A DNA stretch of 64,000 bases, taken from NCBI RefSeq assembly GCF_001297125.1, contig NZ_LHPC01000027.1, forward strand, positions 1 through 64,000. Direction: 5' to 3'. The position numbers and the translations under genes are program-made. The stretch comes from Pseudomonas sp. RIT-PI-q (lineage in GTDB: Bacteria; Pseudomonadota; Gammaproteobacteria; Pseudomonadales; Pseudomonadaceae). Shown here in pieces: positions 25,861 through 35,679 of this stretch (its first letter is position 1; each line of letters opens with the position of its first letter). The notes under the pieces are model-generated. The model did no database searches. It saw nothing but the letters and a program-made list of their open reading frames with translations, and had not been told where the DNA came from.

Positions 25861-27855
25861 TCAACGCACCAGATGCAAAAACTGCATGTGCCGCTCGTAC
25901 TGATCAAGGATGTCGTTGATCACCTGTTCCTTGGTGTAGCCCACCAGATCGTAGTCCTGGCTGCCCTCGCTCAAATGCACTTCAGCCCGATAATAACGGC
26001 GGTTGTTGAGTTCCTTGGAACCCATGCCGCCACGGGCGAATGACGGCGTGAAGTAACCGCGCATCTGCACTTGATAGATGAACGGATGCTGTTCGCCATG
26101 CCCGATTTCCAGGCTGACGCTGTCATTCGCCGGATCGGGCTGCGCGACCACATGCAACCCCTTCTCGACAAACACCGCCGTCACTTCTTCAATCGCCGGG
26201 CGCACCGTCGTTTCGAGGAAGCGATAGACCTCATCGCGCGACGGGAAATGCACGGCTTGGCTCAAGCGCTGACGCCAGCCACCGCGACGCGATCCGGACA
26301 CCGGCGCCAGGGAATGCATCTGCGCAATCTGCTTCTGCGACTCCAGATAAAACGCCTTGTGCAGGCCCCACATCATCAGCAGCAAAATCATCGAGAACGG
26401 CAACGAGGTCAGCACCACCGCTGACTTCAACGCATCGATGCTGCCGGAGAACAGCAACGCGCTGGTCACCAGCGCGGTCATCGCCCCCCAGAACACCCGC
26501 AGCCATTTCGGCCCGTCTTCATCCGGGTTGCCACCTTTGGCGGACAGGGTCGACAGCACCACGGTGCCCGAGTCAGCGGACGTGACGAAGAACACGAAGC
26601 TGATAAACACCGTGACCGCGATCACGGTTTTGCTCCACGGGTAGGTTTCCAGCAGCAGGTAAAGGGTCATCGACGGGTTGTCGATGGCCGACATGCCGAG
26701 CGCCGACATGCCGTGGTTGAGCACCTGGTCGATGGCGCTGTTGCCGAAGATCGACATCCACGCCAGGGTGAAGCCGAGCGGAATCAGCAGCACGCCGAAG
26801 ACGAATTCGCGGATGGTCCGGCCACGGGAAATCCGCGCGATGAACAGGCCCACGAACGGCGACCATGCGATCCACCAGGCCCAATAGAACACCGTCCAGC
26901 CGCCCAGCCAGTCGCTGGGTTTGTCGTAGGCGTAGAGGTCGAAACTCTTCATCGGCAACGCGCCGAGGTAATCGCCGATGTTCTGGATCAAGGTGTTGAG
27001 CAAGTGTTGAGTGGGCCCGGCGAACAATACGAACAGCAGCAGCGCACAAGCCAGCAGCATGTTGATGTCGGACATCACCCGCACGCCTTTATCGACGCCG
27101 GACACCGCGACGATGATCGCCGCGCCCATCATCAGCGTGATCAGGCCGACCTGAATCCACTGGGTGTGGGCGATGCCGAACAGGTAGTCGAGCCCCGAGT
27201 TGAGGTGCAACACGCCAAAACCCATGTCGGCGCCGAGGCCGAACACCGTGGCGATGATGCCGAAGCCGTCCACCGCATAACCGATGGGGCCGTTGATGCG
27301 CTTGCCAATCAGCGGGTACAGCGCCGAACGCAGCGCCAGCGGCAGATTATGTCGATAAGCGAAATAAGCCAGCGCCATGCCGACGAAAGCGAACACGCCC
27401 CAGCCGTGCAAGCCCCAGTGCAGAAACAGAATCTGCATCGCCTGACGCGCCGCATCCGCCGTGCCGGCCTCGCCCTGAGGCGGTTGCGCCAGGTGGGTCA
27501 GCGGTTCGGACACGCAAAAGAAAAACAGCGTGATGCTGATCCCGGCGGCGAACAGCATGCCGGCCCACGACAGGTAACTGAATTCGGGTTCGTCGTGGTC
27601 GGCACCGAGCTTGATCTTGCCGTAGCCGGACAAGGCGGTGACCACCACGAAGACCAGATACAGGGTCATCGCGAGCATGTAGTACCAGCCGACCGTGTTG
27701 GCCGCCCAGTTTTGCGCCGCCAGCAACCAGGCGCCGGCCTGCTCGGGCATGGCAATAACGACGATGCCGAACAGCAGAATGAAACTGGCCGAGAAGTAGA
27801 ACACCGGCGGGTTCATGCGGACCTGGCCGCTGGCGGGGGTGGACGGTGCACTCAT
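25861..27855 (-). CDS. betT: BCCT-family choline/betaine transporter (BetT-like)
   Basis: A 664-residue inner-membrane transporter with about twelve helices and a long C-terminal cytoplasmic tail (about residues 500-664). The BCCT Trp-rich signature is visible as FYWAWWIAWSPFVGLFIARISRGRTIREF (around 312-340). The long tail is typical of BetT-type proton- or sodium-coupled choline transporters that respond to osmotic stress; betaine or carnitine is also possible. No betIBA genes are in the window. A perfect 12-base inverted repeat lies about 90-120 bases upstream of the start and may be the operator. Confidence 0.88.
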   Translation of the reverse strand: MSAPSTPASGQVRMNPPVFYFSASFILLFGIVVIAMPEQAGAWLLAAQNWAANTVGWYYMLAMTLYLVFVVVTALSGYGKIKLGADHDEPEFSYLSWAGMLFAAGISITLFFFCVSEPLTHLAQPPQGEAGTADAARQAMQILFLHWGLHGWGVFAFVGMALAYFAYRHNLPLALRSALYPLIGKRINGPIGYAVDGFGIIATVFGLGADMGFGVLHLNSGLDYLFGIAHTQWIQVGLITLMMGAAIIVAVSGVDKGVRVMSDINMLLACALLLFVLFAGPTQHLLNTLIQNIGDYLGALPMKSFDLYAYDKPSDWLGGWTVFYWAWWIAWSPFVGLFIARISRGRTIREFVFGVLLIPLGFTLAWMSIFGNSAIDQVLNHGMSALGMSAIDNPSMTLYLLLETYPWSKTVIAVTVFISFVFFVTSADSGTVVLSTLSAKGGNPDEDGPKWLRVFWGAMTALVTSALLFSGSIDALKSAVVLTSLPFSMILLLMMWGLHKAFYLESQKQIAQMHSLAPVSGSRRGGWRQRLSQAVHFPSRDEVYRFLETTVRPAIEEVTAVFVEKGLHVVAQPDPANDSVSLEIGHGEQHPFIYQVQMRGYFTPSFARGGMGSKELNNRRYYRAEVHLSEGSQDYDLVGYTKEQVINDILDQYERHMQFLHLVR

Positions 27856-27946
27856 GAAAGGTGCACCTCAAGGGGGTGAAACAGGGCAATCAGAAACGGA
27901 CTCGGCAAGGGCAAGCCTCCTGTTGTGAGCGGGCAGCAAACCGGCG

Positions 27947-27976
27947 GTTTAACTTGAATGAGCGTTCAAGTTAAAC
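27947..27976. promoter_or_regulatory. 12-bp perfect inverted repeat upstream of betT
   Basis: GTTTAACTTGAA (27947-27958) and its exact complement (27965-27976) flank a six-base spacer TGAGCG. The inner half-sites TTGAA-N6-TTCAA look like operators of TetR-type repressors such as BetI, whose sites often contain TTGAAC/GTTCAA. It lies about 92 bases before the betT start. Binding by BetI is inference. Confidence 0.6.
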
Positions 27977-28084
27977 ATGAATAGGGTGCTAAGGACTAAT
28001 CGCAGGGCTCGGCGGTACTGTTCGTACGCTAGCTCAAGGATGGGTATGAGGCGGGATTTTGGCGATTTTCGGGGAGTTGAGGTT

Positions 28085-28168
28085 CTGTAGGAGCTGTCCA
28101 GTGAAACGAGGCTGCGATCTTTTCAAAATCAAAAGATCGCAGCCTCGTTTCACTCGACAGCTCCTACG
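28085..28168. repeat. Long palindrome of the GATCTTTT class
   Basis: Arms of about 37 bases (28087-28123 and 28132-28168), nearly perfect, with only a short loop between them. It sits between betT and the end of the epsC gene. Confidence 0.9.
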
Positions 28169-28200
28169 GATTTCACAGGTTTCACAGCTGCACAGGTGCT

Positions 28201-29127
28201 TTATTTTTGCGTCCCATCATCATGCTGCAAATTCGCCTGTGTCAGGTTGCACCCCGCCGGCACGCTGCGGGTCAGCCAGACGTTGCCGCCAATGGTCGAG
28301 CCCTTGCCGATGGTGATCCGCCCGAGAATCGTCGCGCCGGCGTAGATCACCACATCATCCTCAACAATCGGATGCCGCGGATGGCCCTTCTGCAACTGCC
28401 CGTCCTCGTCCGACGGGAAGCGCTTGGCACCCAGCGTCACCGCCTGATAAATCCGCACGCGTTCACCAATGATCGCCGTCTCGCCGATCACCACACCCGT
28501 CCCGTGATCGATGAAGAAGCTACGGCCAATCTGCGCCCCGGGATGGATGTCGATGCCGGTGGCGGAGTGAGCGATTTCCGCGCTGATCCGCGCCAGCAGC
28601 GGCAACCCGGCGCGGTACAAATGGTGGGCCAGGCGATGGTGAATCACCGCCAGAATGCCCGGATAGCACAGCAACACTTCATCAACGCTACGCGCCGCCG
28701 GGTCGCCGTGATAAGCCGCCAGCACGTCGGTGTCCAAAAGGCTTCGCAGCCCCGGCAGGGCGAGGGCGAAGCCCTGAATGATCTGAATGGTCCGGGCCTC
28801 GACTTCGCTGTCGGCCTGGGCGCTGTGGCGGGCGGCGTAACGCAGTTCGAGGCGTGCCTGAGCCAGCAAAGCGTTCAAGGCTACGTCCAGCGTGTGGCCG
28901 ACGTAGAAGTCTTCACTCTCCTCGCGCAAATCCACCGGGCCCAGGCGCATAGGGAACAGCGCACCGCACAGGGCTTCGAGGATCTCCGCCATGGCCGCGC
29001 GGGACGGCAACTCGCGACCGCCCTGCTCGGTGCTGGCGCGGCCGTTTTGTGCACGCCATTCATCACGCGCCGTGCGCAGCTGGCTGACGATGGTCTGCAA
29101 TTGCCAATGGCTGGAACGCTCGCTCAC
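28201..29127 (-). CDS. epsC: Serine O-acetyltransferase EpsC
   Basis: A 308-residue cytoplasmic enzyme that transfers acetyl from acetyl-CoA to L-serine, the first step of cysteine synthesis. The C-terminal left-handed beta-helix (about residues 185-290) shows hexapeptide repeats and the catalytic His segments [10 protein letters not shown] and [13 protein letters not shown]. Length with a long N-terminal helical domain fits the EpsC type rather than the shorter CysE. GTG start at 29127 after AGGAG. It is divergent to dcyD and the cystine importer, so cysteine supply genes flank one promoter region. Confidence 0.92.
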   Translation of the reverse strand: MSERSSHWQLQTIVSQLRTARDEWRAQNGRASTEQGGRELPSRAAMAEILEALCGALFPMRLGPVDLREESEDFYVGHTLDVALNALLAQARLELRYAARHSAQADSEVEARTIQIIQGFALALPGLRSLLDTDVLAAYHGDPAARSVDEVLLCYPGILAVIHHRLAHHLYRAGLPLLARISAEIAHSATGIDIHPGAQIGRSFFIDHGTGVVIGETAIIGERVRIYQAVTLGAKRFPSDEDGQLQKGHPRHPIVEDDVVIYAGATILGRITIGKGSTIGGNVWLTRSVPAGCNLTQANLQHDDGTQK

Positions 29128-29317
29128 GGTAAAAACTCCTCACGGGCGGCCGGACTGTCTGGCCGCACTGACGGCGATTACTTTACGGCAAGGGCTTGGA
29201 GCCGAATTAAGAACCAATTGTGCTGTGTTCAGTTGTTTTGGATATAAGCGATTGCCGGTTGCCGCTGTAAATGGGCGTGCCTATAGTCCTGACATCTTCC
29301 CCCGCCAGTACGGAACC

Positions 29318-30310
29318 ATGATCAAACAACAGCTCACCCGTTTTGACCGCCTCGATCTGCTCGGCCACCCGACCCCTCTGGAAAAACTCGAACGCCTGTC
29401 GAACTGGCTGGGCCGCGACGTGTACGTCAAACGTGATGACCTGACGCCGCTGGCAATGGGCGGCAACAAGCTGCGCAAGCTCGAATACCTGGCCGCCGAT
29501 GCCTTGGCCCAAGGTGCCGACACGCTGATCACCGCCGGGGCGCTGCAATCCAATCACGTACGCCAGACTGCCGCGATTGCGGCCAAGCTCGGCCTGGGTT
29601 GTGTCGCGTTGCTGGAAAATCCATTGGGCACCGACGACGCCAACTATGTTGGCAACGGTAATCGGCTGTTGCTCGACCTGTTCGACGCCAAAGTCGAGTT
29701 GGTGGAAAACCTCGACAACGCCGACGAACAATTGCAGTCCTTGGCTGATCGCCTGCGCAACAACGGCAAGAAGCCGTATCTGGTGCCGATTGGTGGCTCC
29801 AACGCATTGGGTGCCTTGGGTTATGTGCGTGCCGGGCTGGAACTGGCCGAACAGATCAAGGACACCGGCCTGCAATTTGCCGCCGTCGTTCTCGCTTCCG
29901 GCAGCGCTGGCACCCACAGCGGTCTGGCGTTGGCATTGAGCGAAGTACTCGCGGATCTGCCAGTGATCGGCGTCACGGTGTCCCGTAGCGATGAAGATCA
30001 GCGGCCGAAGGTTCAAGGCCTGGCCGAGCGCACTGCCGAGTTGCTGGGTGTGAGCCTGCCGGCGAGTTTTAAAGTCGAGTTGTGGGATGAGTACTTCGGC
30101 CCGCGTTATGGCGAGCCAAATGCCGGGACCCTTTCGGCGGTGAAGCTGTTGGCGAGTCAGGAAGGGTTGTTGCTCGATCCGGTATACACCGGCAAAGCCA
30201 TGGCCGGGTTGCTGGATGGTATTGGCCGCGGGCGTTTTGATGAAGGCCCGATCATCTTCCTGCACACCGGCGGGGCACCGGCATTGTTTGCGTATAACAC
30301 GGCGTTCTGA
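29318..30310 (+). CDS. dcyD: D-cysteine desulfhydrase
   Basis: A 330-residue PLP-dependent enzyme that breaks D-cysteine into pyruvate, sulfide and ammonia. The PLP lysine lies in [11 protein letters not shown] (about residues 48-58), followed by [13 protein letters not shown], and the C-terminal end has the glycine-rich [12 protein letters not shown]. In E. coli the same gene (yedO) stands next to the cystine ABC transporter, as it does here (tcyJLN downstream), so the gene can supply sulfide from imported cysteine. The ATG at 29318 gives the family N-terminus; the frame extends upstream without support. Confidence 0.93.
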   Translation: MIKQQLTRFDRLDLLGHPTPLEKLERLSNWLGRDVYVKRDDLTPLAMGGNKLRKLEYLAADALAQGADTLITAGALQSNHVRQTAAIAAKLGLGCVALLENPLGTDDANYVGNGNRLLLDLFDAKVELVENLDNADEQLQSLADRLRNNGKKPYLVPIGGSNALGALGYVRAGLELAEQIKDTGLQFAAVVLASGSAGTHSGLALALSEVLADLPVIGVTVSRSDEDQRPKVQGLAERTAELLGVSLPASFKVELWDEYFGPRYGEPNAGTLSAVKLLASQEGLLLDPVYTGKAMAGLLDGIGRGRFDEGPIIFLHTGGAPALFAYNTAF

Positions 30311-30618
30311 GAGCGCTACGCGCTTCGCGGGCAAGCCTCGCTCCTACAGGTTTTTGCGTCGATCAAGGAATTATCGTCCGGCCCAATCCCTGTAGGAGCG
30401 AGGCTTGCCCGCGAAGGCGATCCTGCATATTCAATAAAAGAATAACAATCACAATATTAATTATTTTCCAATCTAAAGACACCATCATATAGTCACGCCG
30501 CAGGCGAATTTGCTGCGAGACGCATACGCTGCTTTAGGGCAGGATATCGCTGTCGTCCAAATCCCGATTTTGCCAACTTTCCTAAAAGCGTCTTCATAAG
30601 AAAACACAGGGGCTTGTC
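30311..30618 (+). promoter_or_regulatory. Leader of the cystine transporter with REP and AT-rich block
   Basis: No gene is seen in these 308 bases. The first part is a REP palindrome (30322-30419). From about 30430 to 30500 the DNA is very AT-rich and includes CATCATATAGTCACG (30483-30497), about 120 bases before tcyJ. It resembles the AT-rich block before tauA and may be a sulfur-responsive promoter. Confidence 0.4.
30322..30419. repeat. REP palindrome, class GGCAAGCCTCGCTCC
   Basis: Arms at about 30322-30349 and 30390-30419, immediately after dcyD. It may stabilise the dcyD transcript end. Confidence 0.9.
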
Positions 30619-31413
30619 ATGAATTTTTCCGCACTACGTCGAAACCTGCTGGTAGGTTCGTTGGGCCTGGCACTTAGCGCCGGCCTCTTGGGGCAAGCGG
30701 TTGCCGGTGAGCAACTGCAAAAAATCAAAGATGCTGGCGTGATCAACGTCGGCCTGGAAGGCACTTACCCACCGTTCAGTTTCGTCGACGCCGACGGCAA
30801 ACTGGCCGGCTTCGAAGTTGAATTCTCCGAAGCCCTGGCCAAAGAGCTGGGCGTGAAGGTTAAACTCCAGCCAACCAAATGGGACGGCATTCTTGCAGCC
30901 CTGGAATCCAAGCGTCTGGACGCGGTGATCAACCAGGTGACCATCTCCGAAGAGCGCAAGAAGAAGTATGACTTCTCCGAGCCGTACACCGTTTCCGGGA
31001 TTCAGGCGCTGGTTCTGACCAAGAACAAAGACACCATCAAGACCGCCGCCGACCTGGACGGCAAGAAAGTCGGTGTAGGCCTGGGCACCAACTACGAACA
31101 ATGGCTCAAGGACAATCAACCTAAAGCCATCATCAAGACCTATGACGATGATCCGACCAAGTTCCAGGATCTGCGTGTTGGCCGCATCGACGCCATCCTG
31201 ATCGACCGCCTCGCCGCACTGGAATACGCCAAGAAGGCCAAGGACACGGTCGCCGCCGGCGAAGCGTTCTCCCGTCAGGAAGCCGGTATTGCCCTGCGCA
31301 AAGGCGAGCCTGAGTTGCTGGCTGCGGTGAACAAAGCCATCGACAAGCTGCGTGCCGACGGTACGCTGAAAAAGCTTTCGGAAAAATACTTCAGCGCTGA
31401 CGTCACTCAATAA
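30619..31413 (+). CDS. tcyJ: Cystine ABC transporter, periplasmic binding protein
   Basis: A 264-residue periplasmic protein of the amino-acid binding type-2 family (FliY/TcyJ). The signal peptide covers about residues 1-29 (AVAG cut). Mature features are NVGLEGTYPPFSFVDADGKLAGFEVE and VTISEERKKKYDFSEPYT, as in cystine binders. With TcyL and TcyN it imports cystine. The stop overlaps the tcyL start by one base (TAATG). Confidence 0.93.
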   Translation: MNFSALRRNLLVGSLGLALSAGLLGQAVAGEQLQKIKDAGVINVGLEGTYPPFSFVDADGKLAGFEVEFSEALAKELGVKVKLQPTKWDGILAALESKRLDAVINQVTISEERKKKYDFSEPYTVSGIQALVLTKNKDTIKTAADLDGKKVGVGLGTNYEQWLKDNQPKAIIKTYDDDPTKFQDLRVGRIDAILIDRLAALEYAKKAKDTVAAGEAFSRQEAGIALRKGEPELLAAVNKAIDKLRADGTLKKLSEKYFSADVTQ

Positions 31414-32078
31414 TGGAAGAAGCTTTCCAACTCGCACTGGACTCCCTGCCCTTCCTGCTCAAGGGGGCCTACTACACGGTCATCTTGAGCCTGGGCGGGA
31501 TGTTCTTCGGCCTCATGCTGGGCTTCGGCCTGGCACTGATGCGCCTGTCGCGCTTCAAGCTGGTGAGCTGGATTGCCCGCATCTACGTGTCGTTCTTTCG
31601 CGGCACGCCGTTGCTGGTGCAACTGTTCGTGATCTATTACGGCTTGCCGCAATTGGGCATGGAACTCGATCCGCTGCCGGCGGCCCTGATCGGCTTCTCG
31701 CTGAACATGGCCGCTTACGCCTGTGAAATCCTGCGTTCCGCGATCAGCTCCATCGAACGCGGCCAGTGGGAAGCGGCGGCCAGTATCGGCATGACCCGCG
31801 CGCAGACCCTGCGCCGGGCCATCATCCCGCAAGCGATGCGCACCGCATTGCCGCCGCTGGGCAACAGCTTCATTTCGCTGGTCAAGGACACCGCGCTGGC
31901 CGCCACCATCCAGGTGCCGGAGCTGTTCCGCCAGGCGCAGCTGATCACGGCCCGCACCTTCGAAGTGTTTACCATGTACCTTGCCGCCGCGCTGATCTAC
32001 TGGATTCTGGCCACGGTGCTCTCGCACCTGCAGAACAAGTTGGAAGAGCGGGTCAATCGGCACGATCAGGAGAACTGA
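31413..32078 (+). CDS. tcyL: Cystine ABC transporter, permease
   Basis: A 221-residue membrane permease of the HisMQ type with five or so helices. The ATPase-contacting loop is [29 protein letters not shown] (about 113-141). The ATG overlaps the tcyJ stop by one base, and the tcyN start follows four bases after its stop. It forms the membrane channel of the cystine importer (YecS type). Confidence 0.93.
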   Translation: MEEAFQLALDSLPFLLKGAYYTVILSLGGMFFGLMLGFGLALMRLSRFKLVSWIARIYVSFFRGTPLLVQLFVIYYGLPQLGMELDPLPAALIGFSLNMAAYACEILRSAISSIERGQWEAAASIGMTRAQTLRRAIIPQAMRTALPPLGNSFISLVKDTALAATIQVPELFRQAQLITARTFEVFTMYLAAALIYWILATVLSHLQNKLEERVNRHDQEN

Positions 32079-32082
32079 CCCC

Positions 32083-32838
32083 ATGATTGTCGTGGAAAAA
32101 CTGACAAAGCAGTTCAAGGGTCAAGTCGTGCTCAACGGCATCGATCTGGAGGTGAAGGAAGGTGAGGTCGTGGCGATCATCGGGCCCAGCGGCTCGGGTA
32201 AAACCACGTTCCTGCGTTGCCTGAACTTCCTCGAAGAACCCACCAGTGGCCGGATCAAGGTCGGTGACATCGAAATCGATGGCAGCCGCCCGCTGAACCA
32301 GCAGCAAGGCCTGGTGCGACGCTTGCGCCAACACGTGGGCTTCGTGTTCCAGAGCTTCAACCTGTTCCCGCATCGCACGGCCCTGGAAAATGTGATTGAA
32401 GGCCCGATCGTGGTGAAGAAAATCCCGCGTGACCAAGCCGTTGCCCTGGGTAAAAAGCTGTTGGCCAGGGTTGGCCTGGCGGGCAAGGAAGACGCTTACC
32501 CGCGACGCCTTTCCGGCGGCCAGCAACAGCGTGTGGCGATTGCCCGTGCGTTGGCGATGGAGCCGGAAGTGATCCTGTTCGACGAACCCACCTCAGCCCT
32601 CGACCCGGAGCTGGTGGGTGAAGTGCTGGCGACCATCCGCAGCCTGGCCGAAGAGAAGCGCACCATGGTGATCGTCACCCACGAAATGGGCTTTGCCCGC
32701 GACGTGGCCAACCGAGTGGTGTTTTTCGACAAGGGCGTGATCGTCGAGCAAGGTGAAGCGAAGGCGCTGTTTGCCAACCCTAAGGAAGAACGCACAAAAC
32801 AGTTTCTCAGCAAGTTTCTGAATAACGCTCACAACTGA
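32083..32838 (+). CDS. tcyN: Cystine ABC transporter, ATPase
   Basis: A 251-residue ABC ATPase of the polar amino-acid class. Walker [10 protein letters not shown] is at about residues 34-42, signature [15 protein letters not shown] at about 144-158, and Walker [17 protein letters not shown] follows. It energises TcyJL. The gene is close to YecC in E. coli and completes the unit dcyD-tcyJLN. Confidence 0.93.
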   Translation: MIVVEKLTKQFKGQVVLNGIDLEVKEGEVVAIIGPSGSGKTTFLRCLNFLEEPTSGRIKVGDIEIDGSRPLNQQQGLVRRLRQHVGFVFQSFNLFPHRTALENVIEGPIVVKKIPRDQAVALGKKLLARVGLAGKEDAYPRRLSGGQQQRVAIARALAMEPEVILFDEPTSALDPELVGEVLATIRSLAEEKRTMVIVTHEMGFARDVANRVVFFDKGVIVEQGEAKALFANPKEERTKQFLSKFLNNAHN

Positions 32839-33302
32839 GTTAACGCTATATCAGCATCGACTTCCATGGATGGAAGTACACTTTCCTCCCTTCTCACTCG
32901 TTAAAAACCACGTAAATCTTACAATGCCCTCTGTTGTTGTTTGCGGTACATATATATGTTCTGCAATAGATCATCACTGCCTAAAATCCAAAAAGCACTC
33001 AATCAACCTTAACCAAGGGATTGCTGCCGTAGTGGCATAAAAGCCACAAAAGGCGCAGTCATAGTCGACGGGTCGGTGCAGTTTATTAACACCGCCCTGT
33101 AGGAACTTTCTGATTAAGTGATTATTCAGCAGCCAACTAACAAACGCTGTTGACACCGATTCAAGCGCACTCTTATCTAGCCTCCAACAGGCGCCGATCA
33201 TTATTTAAACCAAACAAATAATTAGCCGTATTGTTACTCGGCAATTCACGCCTTTTGATCTTTCAGAAACGGACTTCACTGCAAGTTTTCAAGGAGAAAC
33301 CC
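32839..33302. promoter_or_regulatory. Intergenic region with sigma-70-like promoter
   Basis: This 464-base stretch is AT-richer than the genes. A small hairpin (ACTTCCA/TGGAAGT) lies about 25 bases after the tcyN stop but lacks a T-run. A -35 TTGACA (33150-33155) and -10 TATCTA (33174-33179) with an 18-base spacer point towards the gene at 33303 and would give a leader of about 115 bases. A 75-codon frame on the opposite strand is not convincing. Confidence 0.45.
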
Positions 33303-34046
33303 ATGACAAGCACTTCGCACAAACCCGAACTTGCGGCCCCGACCCTGGCGCAAACGCAAAAGACCGGCATCAACATCACCTCCGCGGCGCACCTGCTGAT
33401 CGATGTGGCGCCCTACCCCGGCATGGACGAAGGCGACCTGATCGAACTGTTCTGGGACAACTGCTACGTCGCCTCCCGAACACTGACGACCAACGATGTC
33501 GGGCAACCCGTTCAGTTGCGGGTGCCCGAGAGCTTTATCAGCAATGGCGATTCGCGCATTCACTACCGGATCATGCAAATCGGGCAAGGGCCGGCGATAT
33601 CGGCCGCCAGGCGTGTGCAGATCAAGCTCGACTGCCCTGGAGGCCAGCCATCCGCGCTGTGCGGCGATGAAAACCAAAGCCTTGCACCGGTGAGCATTCC
33701 CGAGACCATCCGCCGTCAGGGAGTCAATCCGAACCAGATCAAGCGTGGTGTCCCGTTGACCATCGCGCCATACCTGAACATGGCCGTCGATGATGAAATC
33801 ACCCTGCGCTGGGGCGATGTGCGCATGGACCTGCCACGGCTCAAGGCTGGCGATGTCGGCCAGCCGATCCAGGTCTGGGTGCCGCCAGCCATCATCCTCG
33901 AAGCTGGCGAAGACCTGCGTCTTGAAGTGACCTACTGCATCCTCGACCGGGTGGGCAACAACTCGCGCTGGGCACCGGCGCGGAGGCTGAAGATCGGTTG
34001 CACAAATCCATACCTGAAAACCCCCAAGGCTACGGAATTTCTGTAG
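33303..34046 (+). CDS. Protein with two tandem beta-rich repeats, function unknown
   Basis: A 247-residue protein with no signal peptide or membrane segment. It contains two similar units, about residues 31-110 and 155-235. Both carry a Pro-Tyr near the start (APYPGM/APYLNM), then D[ED]I.LxWxx, then DVGQP[VI]Q[LV]xVP, a GD/GE before an x-Y-x-I strand, and end in ARRVQI or ARRLKI. The layout resembles Ig-like repeat modules found in large pseudomonad surface or insecticidal-type proteins, so it may bind or assemble with other proteins. AAGGAG is six bases before the ATG. The stop codon (TAG, 34044-34046) is formed by the left end of the repeat at 34041, so the natural C-terminus may have been longer. 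Confidence 0.72.
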   Translation: MTSTSHKPELAAPTLAQTQKTGINITSAAHLLIDVAPYPGMDEGDLIELFWDNCYVASRTLTTNDVGQPVQLRVPESFISNGDSRIHYRIMQIGQGPAISAARRVQIKLDCPGGQPSALCGDENQSLAPVSIPETIRRQGVNPNQIKRGVPLTIAPYLNMAVDDEITLRWGDVRMDLPRLKAGDVGQPIQVWVPPAIILEAGEDLRLEVTYCILDRVGNNSRWAPARRLKIGCTNPYLKTPKATEFL

Positions 34047-34142
34047 GAGCGAGCTTGCTCGCGAAGGACGTCAACGCTAACACGTGCTACCTGGATGAGC
34101 GCATTGCCTGCACGTTTTTCGCGAGCAAGCTCGCTCCTACAG
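34041..34142. repeat. ~100-bp repeat with GCGAGCAAGCTCGC arms; supplies a stop codon
   Basis: This is the second copy of the element at 16689. Its first bases, CTGTAG, provide the stop of the gene at 33303. The centre (GGACGTCAACGCTAACACG) is related to that of the other copies. Confidence 0.88.
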
Positions 34143-34414
34143 AAGCCGGATGCTGCCTTGAACTGTTGCACCAGAAACAACTGTTGCTGTGCGTACAGTT
34201 CGTGGCGACACACTTCTATCCATATTCCTAAAAGTTAGTTTATTTATTATTTATACACGCTTAGGGTATATGCACCGGACCACCGGACATTCTTGATTTT
34301 CGTTCGCCGCAACCATCGCGGCGCTTCCATGAGATGTGAGGTAGGTATGGTCCGGAACACAATCACCCCAGTGCAGATCGCCAGGGCATTGCGTGCAGCC
34401 AAGGAGCGGCACTG
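34143..34414 (+). promoter_or_regulatory. Upstream region of the sfnB-like unit
   Basis: No gene is seen here. An AT-rich run includes TTATTATTTATACACGCTTA (about 34244-34263), similar in layout to the sequence before tauA. No convincing sigma-54 -24/-12 pair was found, although sfn genes in P. putida are linked to sigma-54. Confidence 0.3.
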
Positions 34415-35656
34415 ATGTCCAGTCTGGCAGAAGCAACTATCCAGAGTGATCTGGACATCGCCCCATTGTTGTTGCCCGCGCAAGTCTTGCGCAACGACGC
34501 ACAAGCCATCAAGGCTGCCCACGAACTGGCGCACGTCGCCTGCCTGCAAGCGGCCAAACGTGACCAGCAACGCAAGCTGCCATGGTCGGAAATCGAACAG
34601 TTCACCCGCAGCGGCCTGGGCAGCATTGCCATCCCCCGCGAGTACGGTGGCCCACAGGTTTCGTTCGTCACCCTGGCCGAAGTTTTCGCGATCATTTCCG
34701 CCGCAGATCCGGCACTCGGACAGATCCCGCAGAACCAGTTCGGCATTCTCAACCTGGTACTCGGCAGCGCCACCGAAGCGCAGAAAAAGCAGCTGTTCAA
34801 AAGCGTGCTCGACGGCTGGCGCATCGGCAATGCCGGGCCAGAGCGCGGCACCAAAAACACCCTGGAACTCAAGGCACGCATCACCGCTGAGGGTGATGGT
34901 TACGTCATCAACGGCCAGAAGTTCTACTCCACCGGCGCGTTGTTCGCCCACTGGGTGGCCGTCAAAGCGCTGAACGACGACGGCAAGCAAGTGCTGGCGT
35001 TCGTCCGTCGCGGTACACCGGGGCTACGCATCGTTGATGACTGGTCCGGTTTCGGCCAACGCACCACCGCCAGCGGCACCATTTTGCTCAACAACGTGCG
35101 GGTCGACGCCGAGCTGGTGGTCGATAACTGGAAGATCAACGACAGCCCGAACATTCAGGGCGCCGTCTCGCAGTTGATTCAAGCGGCCATCGACGCCGGC
35201 ATCGCTCGCGGCGCCATCGACGACGCCATCGAATTCGTCAAAACCCGCGCCCGGCCGTGGATCGACGCCAACGTCGAACGGGCCAGCGATGACCTGTATG
35301 TGATTGCCGATATCGGCAAACTGAAAATCGAATTGCACGCCGCCGAAGCGTTACTGCGCAAGGCCGGGCAAGTGCTCGACCAAGTCAACGCCGCACCGCT
35401 CACCGCCGAGTCCGCTGCCCGCGCCTCGATTGCCGTGGCCGAAGCCAAAGTGCTGACCACCGAGATCTCGTTGCTGGCCAGCGAAAAGCTTTTCGAACTG
35501 GCCGGCAGCCGCGCCACCCTCGCCGAATTCAACCTAGACCGTCATTGGCGCAATGCCCGCGTGCACACCCTGCACGACCCTGTGCGCTGGAAGTATCACG
35601 CCGTCGGCACTTATCACCTGAACGGCACTTTGCCCGCTCGGCATTCCTGGATTTAA
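34415..35656 (+). CDS. SfnB-family acyl-CoA dehydrogenase-like flavoprotein
   Basis: A 413-residue cytoplasmic flavoprotein of the acyl-CoA dehydrogenase fold (DszC/SfnB group), which uses reduced flavin and oxygen on organosulfur compounds. It has PREYGGP and DPALGQIPQNQF (N-terminal domain), then the middle beta domain with DWSGFGQRTTASGT (about 209-222) and the C-terminal four-helix domain ending HWRNARVHTLHDPVRWKYHAVG. Members act in dimethylsulfone or alkanesulfonate use under sulfate limitation. The next gene is a paralogue, followed by an FMN monooxygenase; the three form an operon with tight spacing. Confidence 0.88.
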   Translation: MSSLAEATIQSDLDIAPLLLPAQVLRNDAQAIKAAHELAHVACLQAAKRDQQRKLPWSEIEQFTRSGLGSIAIPREYGGPQVSFVTLAEVFAIISAADPALGQIPQNQFGILNLVLGSATEAQKKQLFKSVLDGWRIGNAGPERGTKNTLELKARITAEGDGYVINGQKFYSTGALFAHWVAVKALNDDGKQVLAFVRRGTPGLRIVDDWSGFGQRTTASGTILLNNVRVDAELVVDNWKINDSPNIQGAVSQLIQAAIDAGIARGAIDDAIEFVKTRARPWIDANVERASDDLYVIADIGKLKIELHAAEALLRKAGQVLDQVNAAPLTAESAARASIAVAEAKVLTTEISLLASEKLFELAGSRATLAEFNLDRHWRNARVHTLHDPVRWKYHAVGTYHLNGTLPARHSWI

Positions 35657-35679
35657 CGACCAGACCTCTGGAGAAACAC

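Noticed and set aside
32974..33201. 75-codon minus-strand frame in the 464-base gap after tcyN
   Set aside because: No ribosome-binding site or family resemblance, and a good sigma-70-like promoter for the next gene overlaps it.
34143..34414. Sigma-54 promoter for the sfnB-like unit
   Set aside because: I looked for GG-N10-GC with the -24/-12 consensus and found only poor matches.
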